A program made the translations under genes and the position numbers. From positions 1 to 63,652 of the forward strand of contig SUTS01000014.1 of NCBI GenBank assembly GCA_015152555.1: DNA of 63,652 bases, given 5' to 3'. Positions 52,447 to 61,333 of this stretch are shown piece after piece. Within the stretch, counting starts at the first letter, position 1; each line of letters opens with the position of its first letter. Source of the stretch: Cyanobacteria bacterium SIG26. Its GTDB lineage: Bacteria; Cyanobacteriota; Vampirovibrionia; Gastranaerophilales; Gastranaerophilaceae. Below the pieces are notes generated by a model. It saw only the letters and a list, made by a program, of their open reading frames with translations, ran no database searches and had not been told where the DNA came from.

Positions 52447-53148
52447 TTATTTTTCATGTAAATACTTATACCCGCAACCACTGCCAGAAAAACTTTCTAC
52501 AGAACGATAACCTGAATCTGAAGAAGTATTCATCGAACAACCTTTCATCTCATAACCTGGAACTCCTGCTGCTATAACTTGACCTTTGCGAATTAAAATA
52601 ACAAAAATATCTCTACCCACAACATTAGGTTTTGATGGTCCATTTACATCAACCATAATATCTGGATAATGCCAAAATGCAGCATGTCCAAACAAATGAA
52701 CGCCATCTTGCAAAATGGCAAAACCGCCAGTTGCATTATACATAACAGGAGATTTTTTATCCCCATTTAAAGATTTTATTTTTGAAAAATCATATTTTGT
52801 TCTTTTCGAAAAATTAGCAGAATTATGAATACAATCAACGGGAGTATTTATTCCACCAGCACAATAATCTAAAGTTTTTAAATTAGCAAATATTTTATAG
52901 TATGTAGAAAAAACTTCCCTATCACCTGGATACCAAGGTTCCCACCCCTCAACCATAGGTATATCTATAGGATTTTCTTGTGCCATTCTATACGCATTAG
53001 CAACACTGGCAAAAGTCTTTTTCCAAGCTACACGAAACTGCTTGTCTTGGATATTTGTAATCATATTTGGAATAGTCATCGCCGCAACAACACCGATTAC
53101 ACCAATTGTTATAAGAATTTCCGGCAAGGTGAACGCAGCTTTTTTCAT
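52447..53148 (-). CDS. prepilin-type N-terminal domain protein (pseudopilin)
   Basis: The short basic leader MKKAA is cut before F6: A5^FTLPE with Glu10 (E5 of the mature protein), the type IV prepilin signature. A hydrophobic stem helix follows (LITIGVIGVVAAMTIPNM). The ~200-residue C-terminal part is globular and Cys-containing (LDYCAGGINTPVDCIH; GCSMN..SGCGYKYL), so disulfides are likely. These single-gene pilin-like proteins with TMxIP after the helix are common in gut Cyanobacteriota relatives. They could be minor pilins of a type IV pilus or T2SS; no assembly gene is adjacent. Start ATG 53148, weak SD; longer frames upstream are not supported. Confidence 0.87.
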   Translation of the reverse strand: MKKAAFTLPEILITIGVIGVVAAMTIPNMITNIQDKQFRVAWKKTFASVANAYRMAQENPIDIPMVEGWEPWYPGDREVFSTYYKIFANLKTLDYCAGGINTPVDCIHNSANFSKRTKYDFSKIKSLNGDKKSPVMYNATGGFAILQDGVHLFGHAAFWHYPDIMVDVNGPSKPNVVGRDIFVILIRKGQVIAAGVPGYEMKGCSMNTSSDSGYRSVESFSGSGCGYKYLHEK

Positions 53149-53216
53149 AAAAGAGTTATCAAACCCTCTCCTGTCACCGCGGGGGTAAACATTGGACATC
53201 TTTCCGCCTCGCTCGA

Positions 53217-53253
53217 CCCTCGTCATTCTGAGGGCTTTAGCTCGAAGAATCTC
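53217..53253 (+). repeat. dispersed intergenic repeat (hairpin)
   Basis: In the 280-bp gap upstream of the pseudopilin gene: CCCTC (53217-53221) and GAGGG (53230-53234) pair across GTCATTCT, followed by CTTTAGCTCGAAGAATCTC. This 'cattctgaggg...gaagaatctc' type is a recognisable bacterial intergenic repeat. The remainder of the gap shows a G+C-richer patch (53165-53220) and no gene. Confidence 0.6.
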
Positions 53254-53429
53254 ATAAAATTTATCACATTGGAGAGTAGTCAAAAGCCTTACTACAAGGC
53301 TATTAGAGGTTACCCCACCCTCCTAAAGTATTGTTATATCTGCATTTTACCATTCTTAACCCTCCGTATTCTTATTGTTTTATCTATTATATTATAACAA
53401 ATTATCCATCACATAACAAGAGGGGAGTG

Positions 53430-54974
53430 TTACATTTTGCCATAGTCTTCAGCATTAAACATTTTATATTGTAAAGCCTGCATTAAATGCAATTGAGTAA
53501 TATTTGCACTTTCATCCAAATCGGCAATCGTACGTGCAAGTTTTAAAACCCTATCATAACGACGACCAGATAATTGATATTTTACGGCAGCTACTTTTAA
53601 TAATTCTTGCGATTTTTCATCAATTTTACAATATTTTTTAATTAGTTCTGAAGTTAATTCAGCATTAGTTAATATATTTTCATTTTCATATCTTTTTGTT
53701 TGTATTTGACGGGCTTTAATAACTCGTTGTCTGATTGTTGCAGAATTTTCTTCATTATCTGTTGAGTTTAATAGTTCCGCCGGTGTCAATCTTGGAACAT
53801 CTACTTGTATATCAATTCTATCAAGTAACGGACCTGATAGTTTTGATAAATATCTGCTGATTTGGAAATCTGAGCATGTGCAGTGCTTTTCTTTGTCCCC
53901 TAAAAATCCGCAAGGACAAGGGTTCATTGCTCCAAGTAACATGAATTTTGCCGGATATTTAATAGAATGTTTTGCACGAGAGATAACGATTTCACCATCT
54001 TCAAGCGGTTGACGTAAAACCTCAAGTACTTGTCGAGGAAATTCAACCATTTCATCCAAGAATAATACCCCCCGATTAGCCAAAGTGATTTCGCCCGGTT
54101 TTGGAGTGCTACCTCCACCGATTATACCGTTTGCTGATGCGGTATGATGAACTGCTCGGTATGGTCTTTTTGCCATAAGTGGCTCATCTTCTGATAAAAG
54201 TCCGCAAACACTATAAATTTTTGTTAGTTCAAGGGCTTCTGATAATTCAAGCGGCGGTAGAATAGATGCAAAACACTTGGCCATAAGTGTTTTACCTGAA
54301 CCCGGGGAGCCTATCATAAGAATATTATGTCCGCCGGCTGCTGCAATTTCCAGTGCTCGTTTAGCTTTATGTTGACCTTTTACATCTTTGAAATCAAATA
54401 AATATTCTTGTTTGTTTTGTTCTGTTAAATATTTTTCGACATCTACAACTGTTTGGATTATTTTGTTGTCAATAAAATGTCCGACAACTTCTGTTAAATG
54501 TTCTGCGCCATAAACACAAACTTCCCCGTTAAGTGCGGCTTCTTTAGCATTTTGTTTTGGTACGATAACATTTTTGACCCCTGCATTTTTGAGCCCCAAA
54601 ACAAGAGGTAAGACTCCGGCAACAGGTCTGATTGTGCCGTCAAGAGAGAGTTCACCTATAAATGCGTAATCTTTGACTTTTTCTTCGGTTAATACTTCTT
54701 CTTCAATCAATATTCCAATGGCGATAGGTAAATCAAAACTTGTACCGACTTTTTTTAAATCAGCAGGTGCAAGATTTACTACAACTTTTTTTGACGGAAA
54801 TGTGTAGCCTGAATTTTTTATTGCAGATTTAACTCTATCTCGTGCTTCATTTACGGAGGTGTCAGGTAAGCCTACAATAGCCATTGCCGGCAAAGAATTT
54901 ACAACATCTGTCTCGACTGAAACTTCGTATGCAGTTATCCCTATTACTGAAGCTGTTTTTACTTTATTAACCAT
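53430..54974 (-). CDS. comM: ComM / YifB-family Mg-chelatase-like AAA+ ATPase
   Basis: A hexameric helicase that promotes branch migration during natural transformation. 514 aa: N-terminal Lon-protease-like domain (AIVGLPDTSVNEARDRVKSA, VVVNLAPADLKKVG, DLPIAIGIL), Walker A GSPGSGKTLMAK (~222), Walker B GVLFLDEMVEFPRQVLEVLRQPLEDG, FMLLGAMNPCPCG zinc/sensor region (C-x-C), and the C-terminal helical lid LSGRRYDRVLKLARTIADLDE. Start at ATG 54974; the open frame is six codons longer. Fits with comF and the pseudopilin as possible competence parts. Confidence 0.95.
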   Translation of the reverse strand: MVNKVKTASVIGITAYEVSVETDVVNSLPAMAIVGLPDTSVNEARDRVKSAIKNSGYTFPSKKVVVNLAPADLKKVGTSFDLPIAIGILIEEEVLTEEKVKDYAFIGELSLDGTIRPVAGVLPLVLGLKNAGVKNVIVPKQNAKEAALNGEVCVYGAEHLTEVVGHFIDNKIIQTVVDVEKYLTEQNKQEYLFDFKDVKGQHKAKRALEIAAAGGHNILMIGSPGSGKTLMAKCFASILPPLELSEALELTKIYSVCGLLSEDEPLMAKRPYRAVHHTASANGIIGGGSTPKPGEITLANRGVLFLDEMVEFPRQVLEVLRQPLEDGEIVISRAKHSIKYPAKFMLLGAMNPCPCGFLGDKEKHCTCSDFQISRYLSKLSGPLLDRIDIQVDVPRLTPAELLNSTDNEENSATIRQRVIKARQIQTKRYENENILTNAELTSELIKKYCKIDEKSQELLKVAAVKYQLSGRRYDRVLKLARTIADLDESANITQLHLMQALQYKMFNAEDYGKM

Positions 54975-55055
54975 ACGGCTAGTATACCACAATTTTAGAG
55001 ATTTGTCTTTTATTAAAAATCGTGATAGTATAAGGCTATATGTGGAGAGTTTACG

Positions 55056-56270
55056 ATGACAAAAGAAATTTCTAAATTAAATAATAATATCGAATATATT
55101 TATAAACAGAATGCAAATACTCCAAGAATGGCACTTTGTCTTAATTTTTCAGTTAATAAAGCTGAAATTAAAGCCGGTGTATATTCACTTATGGCTCGAT
55201 TACTTTTGCAAGGTACAAAGAATTATAGCTCAGAACAACTTGCAAATGAGTTTGAAAAATTTGCGATTGATTTTTCAAGTGAATCATTTTTGAATTATTT
55301 TAGAGTAAAATTTGTTTGTTTAAATGAAGATTTTGCAAAAGCAATTGAATTGATGAACGAGGTTTTGACAAATTCTACATTTGAAGAATTTGAAAAAGAA
55401 AGATTAAAATTAAAAAATGAAATCCCTGTCGAATTGGATTCTCCGCGTGCATTAGCTATGGATGCGTACTGCCGGAAAATGTTTGAAAATCATTATTACG
55501 GGAATTCTATGACCGCAGTATTAGAAAGTATTGATAGTATTACAAAAGAAGAAGTTATCGATGCGTATAATTACATCATTAATAACAGTAAAAAATCTTT
55601 GGCAATTGTAGGAGCCTTAGAAAAATCAGAAGTAATGCCATTAATCGAAGATACAATTGGCAGACTTCCACAATCAACAGACAATAATTTTATGATTGAA
55701 CAGCCTATATTAAATGAGAAAAAAGAAGTTAAGACAATAAAAGACGATTTAAATCAAGCACATATCGTAAAAGGTTGGTTGGTGCCAACATACGGTGAAG
55801 ATGAATATCCGATTTTAATATTACTAAACATAATTTTGGGTTCTTGTGGACTTTCTTCACGTTTATTCACGGAATTGCGCGATAAAAAAGGTTTAGCTTA
55901 TGTTGTTAGAAGTTCTTATGAAACATTTAAACTTGCTGCTAATTTTATGATTTATATCGCAACTGAGCCTAAAAATATAGAAGTATCCTTAAAGGGATTT
56001 GATGAAGAAATTGAAAAAATAAAAACGGTTTTGGTTTCAGAAAAAGAACTTCAAGATGCCAAAAATAACTTTATAGGCAGATGTGCATTTTCTGAAGAAA
56101 CTAATTTACATCAAGCATGCCAGTACGCAAAATATGGTGTGTTGGGCTTTGATTTTAATTATGTGGAAAGTTTAAAAGAAAGGATTAAAACCGTCACTGC
56201 AGAGCAAATTTTAGCTTGCGCACAAAAGTGTTTTGATGATAAATCCGTTATTTCAATAACAAAACCATAA
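55056..56270 (+). CDS. M16-family protein lacking the zinc-binding motif
   Basis: 404 aa with the double M16B fold: N-terminal half with AEIKAGVYSLMARLLLQG, ELDSPRALAMDAYCRKMF, YGNSMTAVLESI; C-terminal half with GLSSRLFTELRDKKGLAYVVRSSYE and NNFIGRCAFSEE. In an active M16 peptidase the position before the 'QGT' turn reads H-x-x-E-H; here it is Y-S-L-M-A, so the zinc ligands are gone. Such inactive subunits pair with an active M16 partner, which is not in this window. No signal peptide. SD GTGGAGAG. Confidence 0.85.
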   Translation: MTKEISKLNNNIEYIYKQNANTPRMALCLNFSVNKAEIKAGVYSLMARLLLQGTKNYSSEQLANEFEKFAIDFSSESFLNYFRVKFVCLNEDFAKAIELMNEVLTNSTFEEFEKERLKLKNEIPVELDSPRALAMDAYCRKMFENHYYGNSMTAVLESIDSITKEEVIDAYNYIINNSKKSLAIVGALEKSEVMPLIEDTIGRLPQSTDNNFMIEQPILNEKKEVKTIKDDLNQAHIVKGWLVPTYGEDEYPILILLNIILGSCGLSSRLFTELRDKKGLAYVVRSSYETFKLAANFMIYIATEPKNIEVSLKGFDEEIEKIKTVLVSEKELQDAKNNFIGRCAFSEETNLHQACQYAKYGVLGFDFNYVESLKERIKTVTAEQILACAQKCFDDKSVISITKP

Positions 56271-56335
56271 CTTGATAGCTAATAGAAATCTCCATAGTAT
56301 TAAAATTATAATTATTATGGAGGATTATAACAATA

Positions 56336-56899
56336 ATGGCAAATAAAATATTATGTCTTATTTGTTTGTTGTGTGTTCTTTTTTATAATGAAAAAATATA
56401 TGCCAGCGATGCTAATTTACACCCCATAAAATTCCAAACTGATAATTTTGTTCAAACAGAACAGATAAAGACCTTTTTTGAACATTATCTATCTTTTATG
56501 GGAGAAGATATAAATTTTAATCAGGAGCCAAGAGGGTTAGTTGTAAGTATTAATAGTCAAGTTTTTTTTGAACAAGATAGTATTATTTTGAATGAATATT
56601 CAAAACCAATACTTGAAATGATTGGTTATATATTAAATTACATTGGCAAACCTTGCATAATTGAAGGCAATGCTCAGAATACGGAAAACCCCAAAGATTT
56701 AACACATTTAGAATTATCCGCCGTTCAAGCCGGAAGGATTGGGGATTTTTTAATAGAGAAAGTAAATGTTCATCCTGATAAAATAAGAACAATCGGATTT
56801 GGTAATATGTCACCACCAATAAATAATTCAAAAAATCCGTTTGATAATATTCAAAGAATTGATTTTGTTGTATTAAATTATGAGCAAATTAAACAATAG
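56336..56899 (+). CDS. exported OmpA-family protein (187 aa)
   Basis: A signal peptide (MANKILCLICLLCVLFYNEKIYA) contains three cysteines but no lipobox. The mature part has an OmpA-like peptidoglycan-binding domain (VFFEQDSIILNEYSKPILEMIGYIL; PCIIEGNAQNTENPKD; LSAVQAGRIGDFLIEKVNV; IRTIGFGNMSPPINN). The usual GHTD is replaced by GNAQN. It could tether to peptidoglycan in the periplasm. It overlaps the end of the converging sigma factor gene by 11 bases. SD GGAGG at 56319-56323. Confidence 0.82.
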   Translation: MANKILCLICLLCVLFYNEKIYASDANLHPIKFQTDNFVQTEQIKTFFEHYLSFMGEDINFNQEPRGLVVSINSQVFFEQDSIILNEYSKPILEMIGYILNYIGKPCIIEGNAQNTENPKDLTHLELSAVQAGRIGDFLIEKVNVHPDKIRTIGFGNMSPPINNSKNPFDNIQRIDFVVLNYEQIKQ

Positions 56900-57713
56900 C
56901 CTTTTGTAAACGGGATGAACGATTTTCGCTGAGAATATTTTTAAGTTTCATTATTGCTTGCGCGTGTAATTGACAAATTCTGGATTCAGACATATTCAAA
57001 GCTTCACCGATTTCTTTCATTGTCATGTTTTCTTGATAATATAAAACCATTAATGTTCGTTCTCTTTCCGGCAATCTTTGTAAAGCTTTTTGCAAATCTT
57101 GTTTTACATTTTTTTCTTCATATTGTTCTTGAGGATTTAATTTGTTGGAGTCTTCAATGGTATCAATGATTTCCATACTATCATCAGAAGTTCCTTTCTT
57201 GTCATAAATCGATGTAACGGTTACGTCTTCTGATAGAATTTGATTAACCTTTTCCGGTTCCATTTCAAGATATTGAGCAATTTCAGTTGTTGTCGGAGTT
57301 CTGCCTAATTCTTGTTTTAATATTTCTGTTGCTTGTTTTATGTCTTTGATTTTTTTTCTGACTGTTCTTGGCAAAAAGTCTTGTGCTCTTACCTTGTCAA
57401 TAATTGCACCGCGTATTCTGATTAATGCATAAGTTTCAAAACGAGTATTTCTTTGGGGCGAATACCTTTCTATAGAGTTTATTAGACCTTCAACCCCGTA
57501 ACTCGCGATGTCTTCAATAGAAATGGTCGCAGGTAATGTCATTTTAACACGAGTTACAACATATCTTACAAGATATATGTACTGAACAATTAATGTATCG
57601 CGCACATTTTTATCACTTCTGTCGGACAAATATTTTTCCCACAATTCAGTAAGTTCACTTTCCGGCAAACGTTTTATACTATTATATGAGGAAAAATCGA
57701 AATCTTGTTCCAT
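56889..57713 (-). CDS. sigma factor of the FliA/WhiG (sigma-28) family
   Basis: 274 aa from ATG 57713, preceded by GGGTAGG; a longer frame lacks an SD. Region 2: DTLIVQYIYLVRYVV, ISIEDIASYGVEGLINSIERYSPQRNTRFETYALIRIRGAIIDKVRAQDFLPRTVRKK. Region 3 (EILKQELGRTPTTTEIAQYLEM), region 4 (LPERERTLMVLYYQENMTMKEIGEALNMSESRICQLHAQAI). This pattern marks the sigma-28 group that transcribes flagellar, chemotaxis or sporulation genes, and in non-flagellate cyanobacteria other regulons (SigF, pili). No flagellar gene is visible, so the regulon is uncertain. Its last 11 bases overlap the OmpA-like gene. Confidence 0.9.
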   Translation of the reverse strand: MEQDFDFSSYNSIKRLPESELTELWEKYLSDRSDKNVRDTLIVQYIYLVRYVVTRVKMTLPATISIEDIASYGVEGLINSIERYSPQRNTRFETYALIRIRGAIIDKVRAQDFLPRTVRKKIKDIKQATEILKQELGRTPTTTEIAQYLEMEPEKVNQILSEDVTVTSIYDKKGTSDDSMEIIDTIEDSNKLNPQEQYEEKNVKQDLQKALQRLPERERTLMVLYYQENMTMKEIGEALNMSESRICQLHAQAIMKLKNILSENRSSRLQKAIV

Positions 57714-57860
57714 TAACCTACCCAATTCCTTTTCTCTACATGTATATTCTATAATATCTGAATTTATATACATCATTTAAAAAGATGAAAACAATCTAAT
57801 TATATTAAAGTATTTCTAATACAAGTAGATGGGTTGATAAAATTTTACATGCTTTTACCA

Positions 57861-57887
57861 TTGCTTAAAATAATTATTTATTATAAG
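57861..57887 (+). promoter_or_regulatory. possible clpP promoter
   Basis: TTGCTT (57861-57866) and TATAAG (57882-57887), 15-base spacer, upstream of the clpP SD AAAAAAGGAG. The spacer is short, so this is only a candidate. Confidence 0.4.
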
Positions 57888-57910
57888 ATGTAAAAAAAGG
57901 AGAGCATAGA

Positions 57911-58525
57911 ATGGATCAAGAAACTTACATGAAAATAATGGGTTACGTTCCTACAGTTATAGAAGCATCATCTCGTGGAGAAAGATCTTTTGATATTTTT
58001 TCAAGATTATTAAGAGAAAGAATTATTTTCTTGGGCACAGAAATTGATGATGAAGTTGCAAATTCTGTTGTTGCCCAATTGTTATTGCTAGATAGCGAAA
58101 ATTCAGAAAAAGATATCATGTTATATATTAATAGTCCGGGTGGTGTAATCACAGCAGGTATGGCTATATATGATACTATGAATCTTATTAAATCAGATGT
58201 ATCAACAATTTGTTTAGGTGAAGCGGCTTCAATGGGTGCTTTCTTATTATCTGCCGGTGCAAAAGGTAAAAGAATGGCTTTACCAAGCGCGAGAATTATG
58301 ATCCACCAACCTTTAGGCGGTGCTCGCGGTCAAGCTACAGATATCGAACTTGAAGCAAAAGAAATTTTGAGAATGAAAGACATGTTGATCGGTATCATGG
58401 CAGAAAATTCCGGTCAATCTTATGATAAAGTTAAACAAGATTGTGAAAGAGATCATTATCTATCCGCTCAAGAAGCTATGGCCTATGGCTTGATTGACAA
58501 GGTTGTAGAGCGCACTGAAAAATAA
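57911..58525 (+). CDS. clpP: ATP-dependent Clp protease proteolytic subunit
   Basis: Serine peptidase forming the 14-mer chamber used by ClpX/ClpC. 204 aa with all parts of the catalytic triad: Ser in [16 protein letters not shown] (~107), His in [20 protein letters not shown] (~132) and Asp in [18 protein letters not shown] (~182). Strong SD and following terminator: a single-gene unit. No clpX is adjacent (unlike the common clpP-clpX order), but unusual Clp recognition domain genes occur at 29.2-33.1 kb. Confidence 0.97.
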   Translation: MDQETYMKIMGYVPTVIEASSRGERSFDIFSRLLRERIIFLGTEIDDEVANSVVAQLLLLDSENSEKDIMLYINSPGGVITAGMAIYDTMNLIKSDVSTICLGEAASMGAFLLSAGAKGKRMALPSARIMIHQPLGGARGQATDIELEAKEILRMKDMLIGIMAENSGQSYDKVKQDCERDHYLSAQEAMAYGLIDKVVERTEK

Positions 58526-58553
58526 TCAACTTTACAAAACTTAATAAATGACT

Positions 58554-58587
58554 AAAAACATGCAATTACTTGGGATTGCATGTTTTT
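58554..58587 (+). terminator. intrinsic terminator after clpP
   Basis: Perfect 13-bp arms 58554-58566 and 58575-58587 (AAAAACATGCAAT / ATTGCATGTTTTT), eight-base loop, ends in T's. Confidence 0.92.
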
Positions 58588-58644
58588 ATATAAATGTAGG
58601 TTAGTTAAAAGGTTAGTTATTAAAAAGTGAAAAGGTAGGGCGTT

Positions 58645-59163
58645 ATGGGCGTGTTATTATTTAATCTTCGTGTTCATGATTTAATGAAACGTAGATCAGA
58701 CATTCAGTATCGAATTTTGAAATTAACAAAAAAGATGAACAATTTGACAGAGTATTCGACATTAGTTGGTAATGATACTCTTTCAATGGCAGAGTTGATG
58801 GCAATGCCGGGTGCAATGTTCGGTCGAACAATGAATTATATGAATTATGCACAACAGTATGCAACGGGTTATATGAATCACCATGCACAGTATGCATTAC
58901 AGATGCAGGCACAACAAAACGGGGGACAAATTGATCCAATGACTCAACATTATGTAATGCAACAGTTATATAATCAAGGGCGTGAAAAAGTTGTAGAAAT
59001 GGAAACCCGCCGGTTGAAGAATGAAGAACAAAGATTGGCAGCAGAAAAAGAAAAAGAAGAAACTATGCTTAAAGAAGTTGAAGCAGAGCTTCAAGCAGCA
59101 AAACAAGCAAGGGATGCCGGTATTAAAGATATGACACCAAATTACGTAGGTGGCGGTAGATAA
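58645..59163 (+). CDS. Met/Gln-rich coiled-coil hypothetical protein (172 aa)
   Basis: SD AAGGTAGGGCG before ATG 58645. No signal or membrane segment. Residues ~50-105 are very rich in Met, Gln, Tyr and Ala (MAELMAMPGAMFGRTMNY; QYALQMQAQQNGGQ). Residues ~110-155 form a clear Glu/Lys/Ala coiled coil (METRRLKNEEQRLAAEKEKE). It ends in NYVGGGR. The opening VLLFNLRVHDLMKRRSDIQYRILKLTKKM looks helical and basic. Not recognised; it resembles small secreted/structural helical proteins of T3SS-like or filament type only in a general way. A single-gene unit with a perfect terminator. Confidence 0.68.
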   Translation: MGVLLFNLRVHDLMKRRSDIQYRILKLTKKMNNLTEYSTLVGNDTLSMAELMAMPGAMFGRTMNYMNYAQQYATGYMNHHAQYALQMQAQQNGGQIDPMTQHYVMQQLYNQGREKVVEMETRRLKNEEQRLAAEKEKEETMLKEVEAELQAAKQARDAGIKDMTPNYVGGGR

Positions 59164-59213
59164 GAAGTTTTAAAACGCAAATAACCCTTAATTTATAATA
59201 AACTAACAACCAT

Positions 59214-59241
59214 AAAAACGACTCAGAAATGAGTCGTTTTT
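59214..59241. terminator. intrinsic terminator, both strands
   Basis: Perfect 12-bp arms AAAAACGACTCA (59214-59225) and TGAGTCGTTTTT (59230-59241), GAAA tetraloop on the plus strand. It lies between the 58645 gene and the end of the converging 5-FCL gene (59243). Confidence 0.93.
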
Positions 59242-59242
59242 G

Positions 59243-59752
59243 TTATGTGGTTATAATTTTTGAAATTTTTATATCATGTGATTCTTTGGGTAAGGTTTTT
59301 ATCACTAATTCCTTTGGTAATGCACATATTGTAACTCCTTTGAAGTTTTTGAGTAATCTATCGTAATAACCTCCACCATAACCCAATCTATAACCCTGTT
59401 CATCAATAGCTAAAGCCGGAACAAAAATAAGGTCGATAGTTGCGATTTCAACAGGCATGCTTGTTGGTTCATGTACGTTAAATTCAGATTTTTTTAATTC
59501 ATCACCTAATTTATATGGGCAAATTTCTAAGTTTTCACCACTCACCCTTGGTAGGTAAAAGGTTTTGTTATCTTTTAGGAGCTCTAAAAGATTTGTCTCG
59601 TATTTTTTTGGATAAAAAAGCATGATGTTTTGCGCGTTGTTATATTCACAGGTTTGGCGAATTTTATTTACTAAATCAGTTGAGATACTTTCGATATTTA
59701 ATGTTTTTCGTAGTTCTTTTGCCTTAGTTCGTAATACTATTTTCTTATCCAT
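59243..59752 (-). CDS. 5-formyltetrahydrofolate cyclo-ligase
   Basis: Converts 5-formyl-THF to methenyl-THF with ATP, recycling a stable folate. 169 aa from ATG 59752 (the open frame is longer but lacks support). Motifs: KIVLRTKAKELRKTLN at the start (the R-x-x-x-R substrate region), MLFYPKKYETN, and the ATP-binding IDEQGYRLGYGGGYYDRLL. Links with glyA through the one-carbon pool. Divergent from cobO with 41 bp between. Confidence 0.92.
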   Translation of the reverse strand: MDKKIVLRTKAKELRKTLNIESISTDLVNKIRQTCEYNNAQNIMLFYPKKYETNLLELLKDNKTFYLPRVSGENLEICPYKLGDELKKSEFNVHEPTSMPVEIATIDLIFVPALAIDEQGYRLGYGGGYYDRLLKNFKGVTICALPKELVIKTLPKESHDIKISKIITT

Positions 59753-59793
59753 AATTTTAATATATAATAAAGTGAAAAAAATAAAAGGTGAAA

Positions 59794-60369
59794 ATGAACG
59801 ATTGTAATAATAATTTAATAAATCCAAATTGGGCGCAACATGGTTATATCCAAGTCTATACCGGTGATGGTAAAGGTAAGACAACTGCATCTTTGGGCCT
59901 TGCGATGCGCGCTTTGGGACGTTGTTGGAAAGTACTTATTGTAATGTTTACCAAAGGCGGAAATGATTATGGTGAATTAAATTCTTTTACTGAATTGTCC
60001 CCGTCAATATCAAATAATTTAAAAATTGTTCAAGCGGGACTTGATAGAGTTATATATAAGGATAATCAAAATGAGCAAGACGCAATTGAGATAAAAAAAG
60101 GTTGGGAGCTTGCTAAAAAAGCTATTCAAAATCATGAATATCAACTTATAATTTTGGATGAGGCAAATATTGCTATTGATATGGGAATTATTGATGTAGA
60201 TGAGGTCGTAAATGTTTTAAACAACAAACCGGATGAAATGGAGATTGTTTTAACAGGCAGAAACGCGCACCCAAAAATTATTGAAATTGCGCATTTAGTC
60301 TCAAAAATCGAACCGGTTAAACATTATTGGGACACAGGAATTGTCGCACGTGAAGGAATTGAATATTAG
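59794..60369 (+). CDS. cobO: corrinoid adenosyltransferase (CobO/BtuR type)
   Basis: Adds the adenosyl group to cob(I)alamin-type corrinoids. 191 aa. P-loop GDGKGKTT (24-31), LGLAMRALGRCW, IILDEANIAIDMG, VLTGRNAHP and the closing HYWDTGIVAREGIEY are the family signature. ATG 59794 after AAAAGGTG. No other cobalamin gene is adjacent; it could serve salvage of corrinoids. Confidence 0.95.
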   Translation: MNDCNNNLINPNWAQHGYIQVYTGDGKGKTTASLGLAMRALGRCWKVLIVMFTKGGNDYGELNSFTELSPSISNNLKIVQAGLDRVIYKDNQNEQDAIEIKKGWELAKKAIQNHEYQLIILDEANIAIDMGIIDVDEVVNVLNNKPDEMEIVLTGRNAHPKIIEIAHLVSKIEPVKHYWDTGIVAREGIEY

Positions 60370-60407
60370 TATTATATCTTTATCTATTTTCATGCTAAAA
60401 TCAGAAT

Positions 60408-61328
60408 ATGTTTGGATTCTTTAAGGATAAATTTAATAATTTAAAACAGGCTGTTTCAAATACTGCACAAAATCTTGTAGGGAATGTTTTGGCAAATGTG
60501 GATGACTCAGAAGAAAGATATTCAGAATTTACACTTGAAGATATTGAAGATACTCTAATCAGTGCAGATTTAGGAGTCGGATATGCTACGGAATTAGTTG
60601 ATAATTTACGTGCAAAAAAAGAAGCCAAACCTTCTGAATTAAAAAACTATTTAAAAAACGAATTCATTAAAACTCTATCAAATACAGGTTCAACAGAGCT
60701 ACAATTTAAAGAAAATGAATTAAACATATATTTTATTACGGGTGTAAATGGTGCCGGAAAAACAACACTTATAGCCAAAATGGCATACCAATTCAAACAA
60801 GAAGGCAAAAAAGTATTGATTGCAGCAGGTGACACATTTAGAGCTGCCGCAGAAGAACAATTAAATATCTGGTCTGAAAGAGCAGGTGCAGATATTGTTC
60901 GCAGAGACAAAGCTGATCCGGCCTCTGTTGTATATGAAGCAATACAAAAAGCAAAGTCAGAAAAATACGATGTTATTTTAGTTGATACAGCAGGAAGACT
61001 TCAAAACAAATTCAACCTAATGGAAGAACTCAAAAAAATCAAAACAGTTATTGATAAACAGGCTCCTGAAGCTTTAAGAGAAAGTATTTTAGTAATTGAT
61101 GCCAATACAGGACAAAACGGATTACAACAAGCAAAAGTATTTACAGAATCAGTTAATCTAACCTCTGTTGCATTAACAAAACTTGACGGTAGCGCAAAAG
61201 GTGCCATAATTTTAGCCATTGCAAAAGAAATGAATTTACCTGTAAAATTGGTTGGTGTTGGCGAAAAAATGACCGATTTAAAAGCATTCAATCCTGAAGA
61301 ATTTATTGAAGCTCTTTTTGAGGTGTAA
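60408..61328 (+). CDS. ftsY: signal recognition particle receptor FtsY
   Basis: SRP GTPase on the inner membrane that docks ribosome-nascent-chain complexes. 306 aa: short N-terminal A region with amphipathic start MFGFFKDKFNNLK, N domain (DIEDTLISADLGVGYATELVDNLRAK), G1 GVNGAGKTTLIAK (~112-124), insertion-box region DTFRAAAEEQL, G3 DTAGRLQNK (~192), G4 TKLDGSAKG (~257), closure loop GVGEKMTDLKAFNPEEF. It lacks the long acidic A domain of E. coli FtsY. It is followed at five bases by the M14 gene. Confidence 0.97.
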   Translation: MFGFFKDKFNNLKQAVSNTAQNLVGNVLANVDDSEERYSEFTLEDIEDTLISADLGVGYATELVDNLRAKKEAKPSELKNYLKNEFIKTLSNTGSTELQFKENELNIYFITGVNGAGKTTLIAKMAYQFKQEGKKVLIAAGDTFRAAAEEQLNIWSERAGADIVRRDKADPASVVYEAIQKAKSEKYDVILVDTAGRLQNKFNLMEELKKIKTVIDKQAPEALRESILVIDANTGQNGLQQAKVFTESVNLTSVALTKLDGSAKGAIILAIAKEMNLPVKLVGVGEKMTDLKAFNPEEFIEALFEV

Positions 61329-61333
61329 TTCTT

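Noticed and set aside
53149..53429. A short gene upstream of the pseudopilin
   Set aside because: Open frames there pass through a dispersed intergenic repeat and lack an SD; the pilin start is fixed by its prepilin signature.
56889..57713. Evidence of flagella from the FliA-type sigma factor and MotA/B-like pair
   Set aside because: No other flagellar gene is visible; both families have non-flagellar members.
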